Of a stretch of DNA of 64,000 bases, positions 46,673-56,167 are shown piece by piece. The notes under the pieces are model-generated. The model made no database searches. It was given only the letters and a program-made list of their open reading frames with translations, and was not told where the DNA came from. The stretch is from positions 1-64,000 of the forward strand of contig NZ_JAHBOI010000009.1 in the NCBI RefSeq assembly GCF_018531425.1, read 5' to 3'. This DNA comes from Paenarthrobacter sp. DKR-5 (GTDB lineage Bacteria; Actinomycetota; Actinomycetes; Actinomycetales; Micrococcaceae). Every line of letters starts with the position of its first letter. Position 1 is the first letter of the stretch. A program made the translations under genes and the position numbers.

Positions 46673-46693
46673 TTGCTCATTAGACATGAGCAA
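46673..46693. promoter_or_regulatory. operator candidate upstream of the DeoR/MFS pair
   Basis: TTGCTCAT-TAGAC-ATGAGCAA is a perfect 8-bp inverted repeat with a 5-bp centre, about 25 bp upstream of the DeoR start. It lies in an AT-rich stretch with a -10-like GATAGT between. Probably an autoregulatory site. Confidence 0.5.
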
Positions 46694-46842
46694 TTCGGAC
46701 CTCGGCGGCGCAACATCAGCGTGAAACATTAATGTCCGGTCACGATCCGGAAGGAATGGTTGCGCTGACGCAAGGATTTGCAGGTGAATGGTTGAAGGGG
46801 ACGGACACCCGTTCCCGGTGAACCAGTTCCGAGGAGGTCCCC

Positions 46843-47058
46843 ATGGGAAATGACCCTTTCGTTCCGCTCGAATGGCTCTTCTGGTCGGCTGCAATCATTA
46901 GCGCCGCCGTCGCACTACTGCGGGCAGAATCACTGGCCAGCAATACGGGCGCCGGAGTCCGCAACCGCGGCATCGGCCAGATGGTCCTGTGGCTGATCTG
47001 CGCGGCTGTGGCGCTGACGGGATTCATCCTCGCCGTCGTGTCCATGCACACCGGCTGA
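46843..47058 (+). CDS. small membrane protein of unknown function
   Basis: The 71-residue protein has two hydrophobic helices (WLFWSAAIISAAVALLRA and MVLWLICAAVALTGFILAVV) separated by a short polar loop, and a strong ribosome site (GAGGAGGTCCCC) before ATG 46843. It could be a membrane helper protein. Not recognised as a known family. Confidence 0.65.
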   Translation: MGNDPFVPLEWLFWSAAIISAAVALLRAESLASNTGAGVRNRGIGQMVLWLICAAVALTGFILAVVSMHTG

Positions 47059-47107
47059 ACGTCCCGCCTCAGGGTCATGTCAGCGGGCGCGGCGGGCACG
47101 TTTGAGG

Positions 47108-48790
47108 TCAGCGGGCGCGGCGGACCCGCTCCTCGTCCCAGACGGGCTGTGCCGACTCGTACACGGTTCCGTCCGCCCCGAAGACCAGGAACCGGTCGAA
47201 CCGGCGCGCGAACCAGCGGTCGTGCGTGACCGCGATGACGGTCCCCTCGAAGGCATCGATGGCGCGCTCCAGCGCCTCCGCCGAGTGCAGGTCGAGGTTG
47301 TCGGTTGGCTCGTCGAGGAGCAGCAGCGTCGCCCCGGAGAGCTCCAGCAGCAGGATCTGCATCCGCGCCTGCTGGCCGCCGGAAAGCGAGTCGTAGAGCT
47401 GTTCGGCGGCCCCGGCCAGGCCGTAGCGGTCCAGCGCCTTGGCGGCAGGCTCGCGGCTCAGACCGGACCGGTGCTCGTCCCCCCGGTGCAGGATGTCGAG
47501 CAGCGTGCGCCCGGCAAGGTCCGGTCGCGAGTGCGTCTGCGCGAAGAATCCGGGCCGGATCCGCGCGCCGAGCTTCACGCTGCCTTCATGCGGGACCGGC
47601 GCCAGCACGACGTCGGAGACAGGCAGGTGCTCCCGGTCCGGGTCCGTGCCGCCGCCGGCGAGGAGCCGCAGGAAGTGGCTCTTCCCCGAACCGTTCGAGC
47701 CCAGCACGGCCACCCGGTCCCCGAACCAGAGTTCGGCATCGAAGGGTTTCATCAGCCCCGTCAGTTCCAACTGCTCGGCGACGACGGCCCGCTTGCCGGT
47801 GCGGCCGCCGGACAGCCTCATCGTCACATGCTGCTGCACCGGGATGGCCTCGGGTGGCCCGTCCTGTTCGAACCGGGCCAGCCTGGTCTGAGCGGCCTGG
47901 TAGCGCGACGCCACGCCGTCGTTGAACTTTGCCTTTTCGCGCAGCCGCTGCACGAGCTCCTTGAGCTTGACGTGCTCCTCGTCCCAGCGCCGGCGAAGCT
48001 CCTCGAACCGGGCGTTGCGGTCCTCCCGGGCCTGCGGGTAGCTGGCAAACCCTGAGCCGTGCACCCATGCGGAGGCGCCGGAGGCACCGGGTTCCAGCGT
48101 CACGATGCGGGTCGCCGCCGTCGCCAACAGCTCCCGGTCATGGCTGACGAAGAGCACCGACTTGGGCGAGGAGGCCAGCTTGGCCTCGAGCCAGCGCTTG
48201 CCCGGAACATCGAGATAGTTGTCCGGCTCGTCCAGCAGCAGCACCTCGTCCGGACCGGCGAACAGCGCCTCCAGCACGAGGCGCTTCTGTTCCCCGCCGC
48301 TCAGCGTGGCGACGCGGCGGTACTGCGCCCGGTGGAAGTCGACGCCGAGAGCCGCCATCGTTACTTCGTCCCATCCGGTTTCCAGCTCGTAGCCGCCCGC
48401 GTCGCCCCAGTCCGCGAGCGCCTGGGCGTAGGCGATCTGCACTTTCTCCAGATCGCTGTCCATCATGGCCAGTTCGGCCTCGTCCACTGCCCGGCCCGCC
48501 TCCCTCAGCGCCAGCGGAGCGACGCCGAGCAGCAGGTCCCGGACGGTGGTGTCATCCCGGATCTGTCCGATGAACTGGCGCATCACCCCCACGTGCCCGG
48601 AGGTCGCAATGTTGCCTTCCTCGGCGTCGACATCCCCGGCGATGATCCGCAGCAGCGTTGTCTTGCCGGTGCCGTTGGGGCCGATCAGTGCGGTCTTGGC
48701 CCCGTCGGCGACGCGGAAGGACACGCCGTTGAGCAGCTGGCGCCCGTCGGAGAGGAAGTAGTCGATGTTCGCGACGTCGATATGGCCCAT
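47108..48790 (-). CDS. ABC-F family ATPase
   Basis: The 560-residue protein has two ABC domains without membrane segments: first with GPNGTGKTT, LSGGE and LLLDEPDNYLD; second with GSNGSGKSH, LSGGQ and LLLDEPTDNLD. Between them is a charged linker (EELRRRWDEEHVKLKELVQR), and SHDRELL and THDRWF follow the Walker B motifs. Such proteins act on the ribosome in translation or antibiotic protection. ATG 48790 is the natural start; the longer frame was rejected. The stop lies in a short tandem duplication with the sequence downstream. Confidence 0.93.
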   Translation of the reverse strand: MGHIDVANIDYFLSDGRQLLNGVSFRVADGAKTALIGPNGTGKTTLLRIIAGDVDAEEGNIATSGHVGVMRQFIGQIRDDTTVRDLLLGVAPLALREAGRAVDEAELAMMDSDLEKVQIAYAQALADWGDAGGYELETGWDEVTMAALGVDFHRAQYRRVATLSGGEQKRLVLEALFAGPDEVLLLDEPDNYLDVPGKRWLEAKLASSPKSVLFVSHDRELLATAATRIVTLEPGASGASAWVHGSGFASYPQAREDRNARFEELRRRWDEEHVKLKELVQRLREKAKFNDGVASRYQAAQTRLARFEQDGPPEAIPVQQHVTMRLSGGRTGKRAVVAEQLELTGLMKPFDAELWFGDRVAVLGSNGSGKSHFLRLLAGGGTDPDREHLPVSDVVLAPVPHEGSVKLGARIRPGFFAQTHSRPDLAGRTLLDILHRGDEHRSGLSREPAAKALDRYGLAGAAEQLYDSLSGGQQARMQILLLELSGATLLLLDEPTDNLDLHSAEALERAIDAFEGTVIAVTHDRWFARRFDRFLVFGADGTVYESAQPVWDEERVRRAR

Positions 48791-48841
48791 CGGTCCAGTG
48801 TGCCAGCAAAGGTGCCGCAGCTGAACGGGCTCCGGGCGCCG

Positions 48842-48893
48842 TTGACAGAGTGCTGTGACGCCTGTCATAGTCAACGGGTGAACTTGTCAGACA
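48842..48893 (+). promoter_or_regulatory. leaderless promoter and operator of the asparagine operon
   Basis: TTGACA (48842-48847) and CATAGT (48866-48871) form a -35/-10 pair with an 18-bp spacer; the GTG start at 48878 is six bases past the -10, so the transcript probably starts at or next to it. TGTC-A-GACA (48885-48893) is a perfect short palindrome inside the first codons, a likely GntR operator blocking transcription. Confidence 0.6.
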
Positions 48894-49588
48894 GCTGGAC
48901 AGCTGGACACGGCCCGATTGTGCGCGTGAGCGCCGCGGAGACAGTCTTCAAAGCACTGCGGGAGGCCATCGAGGAGGGCAAGATCAGCGTCGGCACGGGG
49001 CTGGATTCCGAAGCGGTCCTCGCCCGGCAGTTTGGCGTGAGCCGCTCCGTGATCCGCGAGGCGCTGCGCTCCTGCAACGCCCTGGGCCTCACCGAAACCC
49101 GTACCGGCCGCGGAACCTTCGTCATTTCAAACACCGTCGCCCGGGACCTTGTCCTGGGGCGGTACTCGGCGCGCGACCTGATCGAGGCCCGGCCGCACAT
49201 CGAGGTCCCGGCCGCCGGTCGCGCCGCGCAGCGCCGGACCGACAGCGATCTGGAAGCCCTGCGCGGGATCGTAGAGGCCATGGTCGAAGAGGATGACCCC
49301 GAGGCGTGGGTCAGCCTGGACGCGGCCTTCCACGCCGCCGTCGCCGGAGCCAGCGGGAACGGTGTCTTTGCCGGCGTGGTCGCTGAACTCCGGGACGCGA
49401 TGGCGAACCAGTCCGAAACGCTGAACCTGGTGGCGGACCGGCGGGAGAAGTCCAACCGGGAGCACGCACGCATCCTTGCCGCCATCGAACAAGGCTCCTA
49501 CGAGGAGGCCGCCCACGCCATGGAGATGCACCTGCGGGAAGTGGAAAGCGCGCTCGGCAGCATCATCGGAGAGGACAACAATGACTGA
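48878..49588 (+). CDS. GntR/FadR-family regulator of the asparagine operon
   Basis: The 236-residue protein has the GntR winged HTH (LDSEAVLARQFGVSRSVIREALRSCNALGLTETRTGRGTFV) and an FCD ligand domain with the typical histidine (DAAFHAAVAGASGN; EHARILAAIEQG). It overlaps asparaginase by 8 nt and is the first gene of the asparaginase-aspartase-permease operon, thus probably its regulator. GTG 48878 is chosen from frame and promoter; no ribosome site is needed if leaderless. Confidence 0.9.
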   Translation: MNLSDSWTAGHGPIVRVSAAETVFKALREAIEEGKISVGTGLDSEAVLARQFGVSRSVIREALRSCNALGLTETRTGRGTFVISNTVARDLVLGRYSARDLIEARPHIEVPAAGRAAQRRTDSDLEALRGIVEAMVEEDDPEAWVSLDAAFHAAVAGASGNGVFAGVVAELRDAMANQSETLNLVADRREKSNREHARILAAIEQGSYEEAAHAMEMHLREVESALGSIIGEDNND

Positions 49589-50558
49589 TCAGCATTACGT
49601 TCCGGGACACGTGCCGGTGGCACGCATGATCCGCGGAGACCTGGTGGAAAGCGTCCACTACGGTTCGGTGGCTGCGGTCGACGCCGCAGGGCGGGTGACG
49701 CTCGCCGTCGGGGCCCCCCAGGAACTGTTCTACCCGCGTTCGGCCCTCAAACCGCTGCAGGCCGTGGCGATGGTCCGCTCCGGGCTGGAACTGGAACCGG
49801 AGCTGCTCGCGCTCGCCGCGGCCAGCCACTCCGGTTCGGAAGCGCACCGGACCGGCGCGGCCAAGATCCTCGCCCGATACGGCCTGGATGTCTCGGTCCT
49901 GGCCAACATTCCCGACCTGCCCTACGGCGAGGCGGAGCGCGAGGAGTACCTGCGGGAGGGCAACGGCCCGGACCGGCTGGCGCAGAACTGCTCCGGCAAG
50001 CACGCGGCGATGACCGCCACCTGCCTCATCAACGGCTGGCCGGTGGAGGGCTATCTCGACCCCGGGCATCCGCTGCAGCAGGCCGTGCTCGCCACGGTCC
50101 AGGACCTCAGCGGCGAGATCGTCACCTGCAGCAGCACCGACGGGTGCGGCACTCCCGTCTATGCGCTCACGCTGCCGGCCATTGCCCGGGCCTACGGCCG
50201 CATCGCATCCTCCCCATCCTCCTCGCCGGAAGGGGCTGTCGCAGCGGCGATGTCCTCCTTCCCCGGACAAATAGCCGGTGAGGGCCGGGACGTGACGGCC
50301 CTGATGCGCCTGCTGCCGGGTGCCGTAGCCAAGGACGGCTTCGAAGGCGTCCAGCTGGTCGGGCTGCCGGACGGCCGCGCGGTTGCCGTGAAGATTTCCG
50401 ACGGCGGGGACCGGGCCCGGATGCCCGTCACCGTGCGGGCCCTGCAGCTGGCCGGGGTGGACACGTCCGGTTTGGACGAACTGGCCAGCCGTCCCGTCCT
50501 CGGCGGGGGCAGGCCCGTGGGCCGCCTCAGTGCCACCGATTTCACCAACGACCTTTAG
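49581..50558 (+). CDS. L-asparaginase (PF06089-type)
   Basis: This 325-residue protein belongs to the asparaginase family without classical AnsA/AnsB motifs: VARMIRGDLVESVHYGSVA at the start, YPRSALKPLQAVAMVRSG, AASHSGSEAHR, NCSGKHAAMTATC, and STDGCGTPVYAL. The conserved S/H/K residues are intact. It would convert asparagine to aspartate and ammonia. It overlaps the GntR gene and is 9 bp before the aspartase gene. Confidence 0.88.
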   Translation: MTDQHYVPGHVPVARMIRGDLVESVHYGSVAAVDAAGRVTLAVGAPQELFYPRSALKPLQAVAMVRSGLELEPELLALAAASHSGSEAHRTGAAKILARYGLDVSVLANIPDLPYGEAEREEYLREGNGPDRLAQNCSGKHAAMTATCLINGWPVEGYLDPGHPLQQAVLATVQDLSGEIVTCSSTDGCGTPVYALTLPAIARAYGRIASSPSSSPEGAVAAAMSSFPGQIAGEGRDVTALMRLLPGAVAKDGFEGVQLVGLPDGRAVAVKISDGGDRARMPVTVRALQLAGVDTSGLDELASRPVLGGGRPVGRLSATDFTNDL

Positions 50559-50567
50559 GAGACGTCC

Positions 50568-51983
50568 GTGACGGACACAGCCCTTCGTTCGGAAACGCGT
50601 TCCGAACACGACCTGCTCGGCGACCGGGACGTCCCGGCGGACGCATACTGGGGTATCCACACCCTGCGGGCGGTGGAGAACTTCCCGATCACCGGGCATC
50701 CGCTCTCCACCAACCGCAACCTTGTGAAGGGCCTGGCTGCCGTGAAGCTCGCGGCGGCCCGCGCCAACCAGGAGCTCGGGCTGCTGGACCGCGGGCGCGG
50801 TGCGGCCATCGAGCAGGCCTGCCGTGAGATCCTCGACGGCGGCCTGCACGAGCACTTCGTCGTCGACGTCATCCAGGGCGGCGCCGGCACGTCGTCGAAC
50901 ATGAACGCCAACGAGGTGATCGCCAACCGGGCGCTGGAAATCCTCGGCCGCGCCAAGGGCGACTACGCCGCGCTGCATCCCAACGACCATGTGAACCTCA
51001 GCCAGTCCACCAACGACGTGTACCCCACGGCAGTCAACGTCGCCACCATCTGGGCGGTGCAGGAACTGCTGGGCGCCATGGAGGTGCTGATCGGAAGCTT
51101 CTCGGCCAAGGCTGCCGAATTCCGCGCCGTGGTAAAGATGGGCCGGACCCAGCTGCAGGACGCCGTGCCGATGACGCTGGGCCAGGAGTTCGGGTCCTAT
51201 GCGGTCACCATGGGCGAGGACCGCGACCGGCTGGCCGAAGCGGTGCAGCTGGTGCACGAGATCAACCTGGGGGCGACCGCCATCGGCACCGGCCTCAACG
51301 CGGCTCCCGGCTATGCGGACGCAGCCTGCCGCCAGCTGGCGGAAGTCACCGGACTGCCCGTCGTCACATCGGTGGACCTGATCGAGGCCACGCAGGACGT
51401 CGGAGCCTTCGTCCACCTCTCGGGTGTGCTCAAGCGGGTCGCGGTGAAGCTCTCGAAGATCTGCAACGACCTGCGCCTGCTCTCCTCCGGTCCCCGCGCC
51501 GGTCTCAACGAGATCAACCTGCCCGCCGTGCAGTCCGGCTCGTCGATCATGCCGGGCAAAGTGAACCCTGTCATTCCCGAGGTTGTCAGCCAGGTGGCCT
51601 ATGAGGTGATCGGCAACGACGTCACCATCACGATGGCGGCCGAAAGCGGCCAGCTGCAGCTGAACGCGTTCGAACCGATCATCGTGCACAGCCTCGACAA
51701 GAGCATCTCCCACCTGCGCACCGCGTGCCTGACCCTCAGCGAACGCTGCGTGGACGGCATCACCGCCAACACCGAACGGCTGCGAATCTCCGTGGAGCAG
51801 TCCATCGGGCTGGTCACGGCACTGAACCCGCACATCGGGTACGCCGCCGCCACTGCCATCGCCCAGGAAGCGCTGCAGAGCGGCCGCGGCGTCGCCGAAC
51901 TCGTGCTCGAGCACGGCCTGCTCAGTGCGGGCCAGCTGGAGCAGTTCCTGCTGCCCGAGCGGCTGGCCAACCTCACCAAGTAA
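50568..51983 (+). CDS. aspA: aspartate ammonia-lyase
   Basis: The 471-residue protein shows the fumarase/aspartase signatures [14 protein letters not shown] and [15 protein letters not shown] (the mobile SS loop with its catalytic Ser), and [16 protein letters not shown] in the slightly altered form [16 protein letters not shown]. It deaminates aspartate to fumarate. The start is GTG 50568 with TTAGGAGAC upstream. Together with asparaginase and permease it forms an asparagine-use operon. Confidence 0.93.
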   Translation: MTDTALRSETRSEHDLLGDRDVPADAYWGIHTLRAVENFPITGHPLSTNRNLVKGLAAVKLAAARANQELGLLDRGRGAAIEQACREILDGGLHEHFVVDVIQGGAGTSSNMNANEVIANRALEILGRAKGDYAALHPNDHVNLSQSTNDVYPTAVNVATIWAVQELLGAMEVLIGSFSAKAAEFRAVVKMGRTQLQDAVPMTLGQEFGSYAVTMGEDRDRLAEAVQLVHEINLGATAIGTGLNAAPGYADAACRQLAEVTGLPVVTSVDLIEATQDVGAFVHLSGVLKRVAVKLSKICNDLRLLSSGPRAGLNEINLPAVQSGSSIMPGKVNPVIPEVVSQVAYEVIGNDVTITMAAESGQLQLNAFEPIIVHSLDKSISHLRTACLTLSERCVDGITANTERLRISVEQSIGLVTALNPHIGYAAATAIAQEALQSGRGVAELVLEHGLLSAGQLEQFLLPERLANLTK

Positions 51984-52034
51984 CCCGACTCTTCCCAACC
52001 GCACCAACCCTCACCAACCCTCACGAGCCATCTT

Positions 52035-52058
52035 GCAGGGCACGACGTCGTGCCCTGC
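52035..52058. promoter_or_regulatory. perfect 24-bp dyad between aspA and the permease gene
   Basis: GCAGGGCACGAC is followed directly by its own reverse complement, giving a perfect 24-bp palindrome between the aspartase stop (51983) and the permease start (52075). It could act as an operator, an mRNA hairpin affecting the ratio of products, or a partial terminator. Confidence 0.6.
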
Positions 52059-52074
52059 CCTCGAAAGGACCTCC

Positions 52075-53595
52075 ATGAGTACTCCCACGCCCGAAACGCC
52101 CTCCACGGCCGCCGTCCGCGGCGCCGCGCTGCACGCGGAGGAGCACGGCTACCACAAGGGACTCAAGCCCCGGCAGATCCAGATGATCGCCATCGGCGGG
52201 GCCATCGGCACCGGACTGTTCATGGGCGCCGGCGGCCGCCTTGCCGGAGCCGGACCGGCCCTGGTGATCACCTACGCCATCTGCGGATTCTTCGCCTTCC
52301 TCATCCTGCGGGCGCTGGGCGAACTGGTGCTGCACCGGCCGTCCTCCGGCTCCTTCGTCTCCTACGCCCGCGAATTCTTCGGCGAGAAGGCCGCCTTCGC
52401 CACCGGTTGGCTGTACTGGCTCAACTGGGCCATGACGGCCATCGTGGACGTCACGGCGGTGGCGCTGTACATGCACTTCTTCGCCAAATACTGGTCCCCC
52501 GTCGGGGCGGTGCCCCAGTGGGTCTTCGCCCTCGGCGCCCTGCTGCTGGTGCTCGGGCTGAACCTCGTGTCGGTGAAGGTGTTCGGGGAGATGGAGTTCT
52601 GGTTCGCCCTGATCAAAGTGCTCGCCCTCGTCGCCTTCCTCGCCGTCGGCCTGTACTTCGTAATCTTCGGCACGCCCCTGCCCGGGCACGAAACCGGGTT
52701 CAGCCTGATCAGCGACCACGGCGGCGTGTTCCCCAACGGGCTGCTGCCGGCCATCGTAGTGATCCAGGGCGTGGTGTTCGCCTATGCCTCCATCGAGCTG
52801 ATCGGCACGGCCGCGGGTGAGACCAAGAGCCCGGAGAAGATCATGCCCAAGGCGATCAATACGGTGGTGCTGCGGATCGCGGTCTTCTACGTCGGCTCCC
52901 TGGTGCTGCTGTCCCTGCTGCTGCCCTACACCGCGTACAAGAGCGGCGAGAGCCCGTTCGTGACCTTCTTCGGCTCGATCGGCATCCCGGGCATCGACTC
53001 GGCGATGAACCTCGTGGTGCTGACCGCCGCCCTGTCCTCGCTCAACGCCGGCCTCTACTCCACCGGCCGGATCCTGCGCTCGATGTCGCTCTCCGGCTCG
53101 GCGCCGAGGTTCGCGGCACGCATGAACAAGGCAGGCGTGCCCTACGGCGGCATTGCGCTGACCGCCCTGGTCGCGCTTCTGGGCGTCGGCCTGAACGCCG
53201 TGGTCCCCTCGCAGGCGTTCGAGATCGTGCTGAACATCGCCTCGGTCGGCATCATCGCGGCCTGGGGCATGATCATGCTCTGCCAGATGCGCCTGGCGTC
53301 GTGGGCCCGCAAGGGCCTGCTGACCCGGCCCTCGTTCCGGCTCTTCGGCGCCCCCTACACCGGGTGGCTGACCCTGGCCTTCCTCGCCGCGGTCCTGGTG
53401 CTGATGGCCATGGACTCCCCGGTGGGCACCTGGACTGTCGCCTCGCTGGTCCTGGTCATCCCGATGCTCATCGGCGGCTGGTACCTCTCCCGCGACAGGA
53501 TCCTGGCCATCGCGCAGGAGCGCGAAGGGTTCACCGGGCCCTACCCGGTGGTGGCGAACCGTCCGGCGTCCGAGTTGGTGGACGAGCTGAACTGA
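52075..53595 (+). CDS. amino acid permease (AnsP/GabP-like, APC family)
   Basis: This 506-residue protein has 12 membrane segments and the APC motif [20 protein letters not shown], and [23 protein letters not shown] and [16 protein letters not shown] as in AnsP/proline-type permeases. With asparaginase and aspartase in the same operon, it most likely takes up asparagine or aspartate. ATG 52075 with AAAGGAC upstream. Confidence 0.9.
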   Translation: MSTPTPETPSTAAVRGAALHAEEHGYHKGLKPRQIQMIAIGGAIGTGLFMGAGGRLAGAGPALVITYAICGFFAFLILRALGELVLHRPSSGSFVSYAREFFGEKAAFATGWLYWLNWAMTAIVDVTAVALYMHFFAKYWSPVGAVPQWVFALGALLLVLGLNLVSVKVFGEMEFWFALIKVLALVAFLAVGLYFVIFGTPLPGHETGFSLISDHGGVFPNGLLPAIVVIQGVVFAYASIELIGTAAGETKSPEKIMPKAINTVVLRIAVFYVGSLVLLSLLLPYTAYKSGESPFVTFFGSIGIPGIDSAMNLVVLTAALSSLNAGLYSTGRILRSMSLSGSAPRFAARMNKAGVPYGGIALTALVALLGVGLNAVVPSQAFEIVLNIASVGIIAAWGMIMLCQMRLASWARKGLLTRPSFRLFGAPYTGWLTLAFLAAVLVLMAMDSPVGTWTVASLVLVIPMLIGGWYLSRDRILAIAQEREGFTGPYPVVANRPASELVDELN

Positions 53596-53680
53596 ACCCC
53601 GGTCCGTTTCCGGCGGCCCGAAGTGACCGCTGTCCGGTCCCGGCTAACATCGCCGGGGCCGGACGTGAAAACATTTGCCC

Positions 53681-54547
53681 ATGGTTGAAAAGATCGCGTA
53701 TCAGGGCGAGCCGGGCGCCAACTCCCACATCGCGTGCACCGAGATGTACCCGGAGCTGGAAGCGGTGCCGTGCGCCAGCTTCGAGGACGCCTTCGAGCTG
53801 GTCACGAGCGGCGAGGCCGCACTGGCCATGATCCCGATCGAGAACACGATCGCCGGGCGCGTGGCGGACATCCACGCACTGCTGCCCGCCACCACGTTGC
53901 AGATCGTCGGCGAGCACTTCCTGCGCATCCGGTTCGACCTGCTCGGCATCCCCGGCGCCACCGTGGAGCAGGCCAAGGAGGTGCACAGCCACATCCACGC
54001 CCTCGGACAGTGCCGCAGGCTGATCCGCCGGCTCGGCCTCAAGCCCGTCATCGCCGGGGACACGGCCGGCTCCGCGCGGGAGGTGAGCGAATGGAACGAT
54101 CCGACGAAGGTCTCCCTCGCCCCGCCGCTGGCCGCCTCGATGTACGGCTTGGACGTGCTCGCCTCCGACGTGGAGGATGACCCGACCAACACCACCCGGT
54201 TCGTCGTGCTGGCCGATCAGCGCCCCATCCCCAACCGGGTGGAACTGCCCGGGCCGGCGGTCACCAGCTTCATGTTCCGGGTGCGCAACGTCCCTTCGGC
54301 GCTGTACAAGGCCCTGGGCGGGTTCGCCACCAACGGGGTGAACATGACCCGGCTGGAGAGCTACATGGTGGGCGGGGAGTTTGCCGCGACGATGTTCATG
54401 GTCGACGTCGAAGGCCACCCGGATGACACGCCCCTGCGCCTCGCGCTGGAGGAACTGGCGTTCTTCACCACCGAAGTGCGGATCCTCGGGGTCTACGCCG
54501 CCAGCCCCTACCGGCTCGAGCAGGCCGGCCGGAAGGACGAGGCATGA
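53681..54547 (+). CDS. pheA: prephenate dehydratase
   Basis: The 288-residue protein has a PDT domain (KIAYQGEPGANSHIACTEMY, VLASDVEDDPTNTTRFVVLAD with the catalytic TRF) and a C-terminal ACT domain (NMTRLESYMVGGEFAATMFM), the phenylalanine-binding ESRP/ESY region. It converts prephenate to phenylpyruvate in phenylalanine synthesis. ATG 53681 is favoured over TTG 53675. Overlaps the aldo/keto reductase gene by 4 nt. Confidence 0.93.
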   Translation: MVEKIAYQGEPGANSHIACTEMYPELEAVPCASFEDAFELVTSGEAALAMIPIENTIAGRVADIHALLPATTLQIVGEHFLRIRFDLLGIPGATVEQAKEVHSHIHALGQCRRLIRRLGLKPVIAGDTAGSAREVSEWNDPTKVSLAPPLAASMYGLDVLASDVEDDPTNTTRFVVLADQRPIPNRVELPGPAVTSFMFRVRNVPSALYKALGGFATNGVNMTRLESYMVGGEFAATMFMVDVEGHPDDTPLRLALEELAFFTTEVRILGVYAASPYRLEQAGRKDEA

Positions 54548-55521
54548 GCGCCGCCGCGGAGTCCTACGGTCCCGGCGGCGGCAGCCGGCTGATTTTCGGC
54601 TGCATGGGACTGGGCGGCGCCTGGAACACCGATCCGGTGAGCAAGGCCGACGTCGCCGCCGCACACCAGGCAGTGGATGCCGCCCTGGAAGCCGGCATCC
54701 GGCTCTTCGACCACGCGGACATCTACCGGCACGGCAAGGCCGAGGCCGTGTTCGGCACGGTGCTGAAGGAACGGCCCGGCCTGCGCGAGAGCATCGCGAT
54801 CCAGACCAAGTGCGGCATCCGGCTCGGCGAACCCGGCATCCCGGGACACTACGACCTGGACAAGGCGACCATCCTCGCCCGGGTTGACGAGAGCCTGCGG
54901 CGGCTGGGCACCGAGCAGGTCGAGGTCCTGCTGCTGCACCGCCCTGATCCGCTGCTCGAACCCGACGAGGTCGCCGCTGCCTTCGCGGAACTGAGGGCTG
55001 CCGGGAAGGTGCGCTCCTTCGGCGTCTCCAACATGTCCGGGGAGCAGATGCGCCTGCTCCAGGGCTCCCTGGACGAGCCGCTGGTGGCGAACCAGCTGGA
55101 AATGAGCCTGGCCCGGCTGGACTGGCTCGAATCCGGCGTGCTGGTCAACCATCCCGACGGCCGCGGCGTCAGCTTCCCGCACGGCACGCTCGAATACTGC
55201 CGGGAGAACGGCGTGGAACTGCAGGCGTGGGGAGCCCTGGCGCAGGGCGTCTTCTCGGGCACGGCGTCCGCCGCCTCGTCCTCGGACGAACTCGCGACCG
55301 CGGACCTGGTCACGCAGCTGGCGGAGGCCCGGTCGACGTCGCCCGAGGCGATCGTTCTCGGCTGGCTGATGAAGCACCCTGCCCGGATCCGTCCGGTCAT
55401 CGGTACCACGAACCCGGAACGCATCCGGGCCTGCGCCGGCGCCGAGGAGCAGGCCGCGCTGATGAGCCGGACCGACTGGTACGGCCTCTGGAGCTCGGTC
55501 CGCGGACGCCCGCTCCCCTGA
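54544..55521 (+). CDS. aldo/keto reductase
   Basis: This 325-residue protein has the AKR TIM-barrel pattern: LIFGCMGLGGAWNTDPV at the start, the Asp/Tyr active site FDHADIYRHGKAE, IQTKCG (Lys), RLGTEQVEVLLLHRPDP and GWLMKHPARIRPVIGTTNPERI at the cofactor end. It overlaps pheA by 4 nt, an unusual operon partner. Substrate unknown; NADPH likely. Confidence 0.92.
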   Translation: MSAAAESYGPGGGSRLIFGCMGLGGAWNTDPVSKADVAAAHQAVDAALEAGIRLFDHADIYRHGKAEAVFGTVLKERPGLRESIAIQTKCGIRLGEPGIPGHYDLDKATILARVDESLRRLGTEQVEVLLLHRPDPLLEPDEVAAAFAELRAAGKVRSFGVSNMSGEQMRLLQGSLDEPLVANQLEMSLARLDWLESGVLVNHPDGRGVSFPHGTLEYCRENGVELQAWGALAQGVFSGTASAASSSDELATADLVTQLAEARSTSPEAIVLGWLMKHPARIRPVIGTTNPERIRACAGAEEQAALMSRTDWYGLWSSVRGRPLP

Positions 55522-55534
55522 CACTTCCCGTGCA

Positions 55535-55553
55535 GGCCGCTGCCCCTGCGGCC
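55535..55553. terminator. possible terminator hairpin between convergent genes
   Basis: GGCCGC and GCGGCC form a 6-bp stem with a seven-base loop between the aldo/keto reductase stop (55521) and the convergent TetR stop (55560). No T-run. Confidence 0.35.
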
Positions 55554-55559
55554 GCGGGG

Positions 55560-56123
55560 TCAGTGCCTGCCGGCGCTCAGGACGGCGGCGATCCTTCCCC
55601 GCACGTCGAGTTCCTCGGCGGATTCGTTGTTGAAAAGGATCCGGTAAATCACCGGGGCGACGACGACGTCGATGATGTCGCGCGCCTCCGGCGGCACCTC
55701 TCCGCGCTCGAGAGCGAGCCGCCGGATTTCGTCCACATGGCCGCGCATGAGCCCGAAGTAGTCGCGGGTGACGTCCCCGTCGGCAATCATGTCGCGGAGC
55801 ACCTGACGCCCCAGCGGGGAGGAAAAATCCTCCACGTAGGGCACGAACCAGGCCAGCATGTCACCGGCGAGAGAGCCGGTATCTTCGACCTGCTCCGGCA
55901 GCGAGCGGTTGGAGGCGACGGCGGCGAGCAGCCGCTGCAGATCCCCCCAGCGGCGGTAAATCGTCGACGAATTCACGCCGGCCCGCTCGGCCACCAGCGG
56001 GATCGAAAGCGACGCACGGTCCCCCGTGTGCTCCTCGAGCAGCTCCCGGACAGCCGCATACACCGCCTGCTGCACCCGCGCGCTGCGTCCGCCCGGCCGG
56101 GGCGTCCCTGTAACGGTCATCAC
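55560..56123 (-). CDS. TetR-family regulator
   Basis: This 187-residue protein has the TetR HTH (RVQQAVYAAVRELLEEHTGD, then IPLVAERAGVNSSTIYRRWGDLQRLL) and a variable ligand-binding domain (TGSLAGDMLAWFVPYVEDFS). It is divergent from an MFS transporter, separated by 44 bp, and probably controls it. Its start is at ATG 56123. Confidence 0.92.
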   Translation of the reverse strand: MMTVTGTPRPGGRSARVQQAVYAAVRELLEEHTGDRASLSIPLVAERAGVNSSTIYRRWGDLQRLLAAVASNRSLPEQVEDTGSLAGDMLAWFVPYVEDFSSPLGRQVLRDMIADGDVTRDYFGLMRGHVDEIRRLALERGEVPPEARDIIDVVVAPVIYRILFNNESAEELDVRGRIAAVLSAGRH

Positions 56124-56167
56124 ATCATGCTAACGCAAATGTTCCGCTTTAAGTGATAATCTACTAA

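Noticed and set aside
49563-52007. Long open frame (814 codons) on the minus strand
   Set aside because: It lies antisense to the asparaginase and aspartase genes, has no family motif and has composition expected from the complement of high-GC coding sequence.
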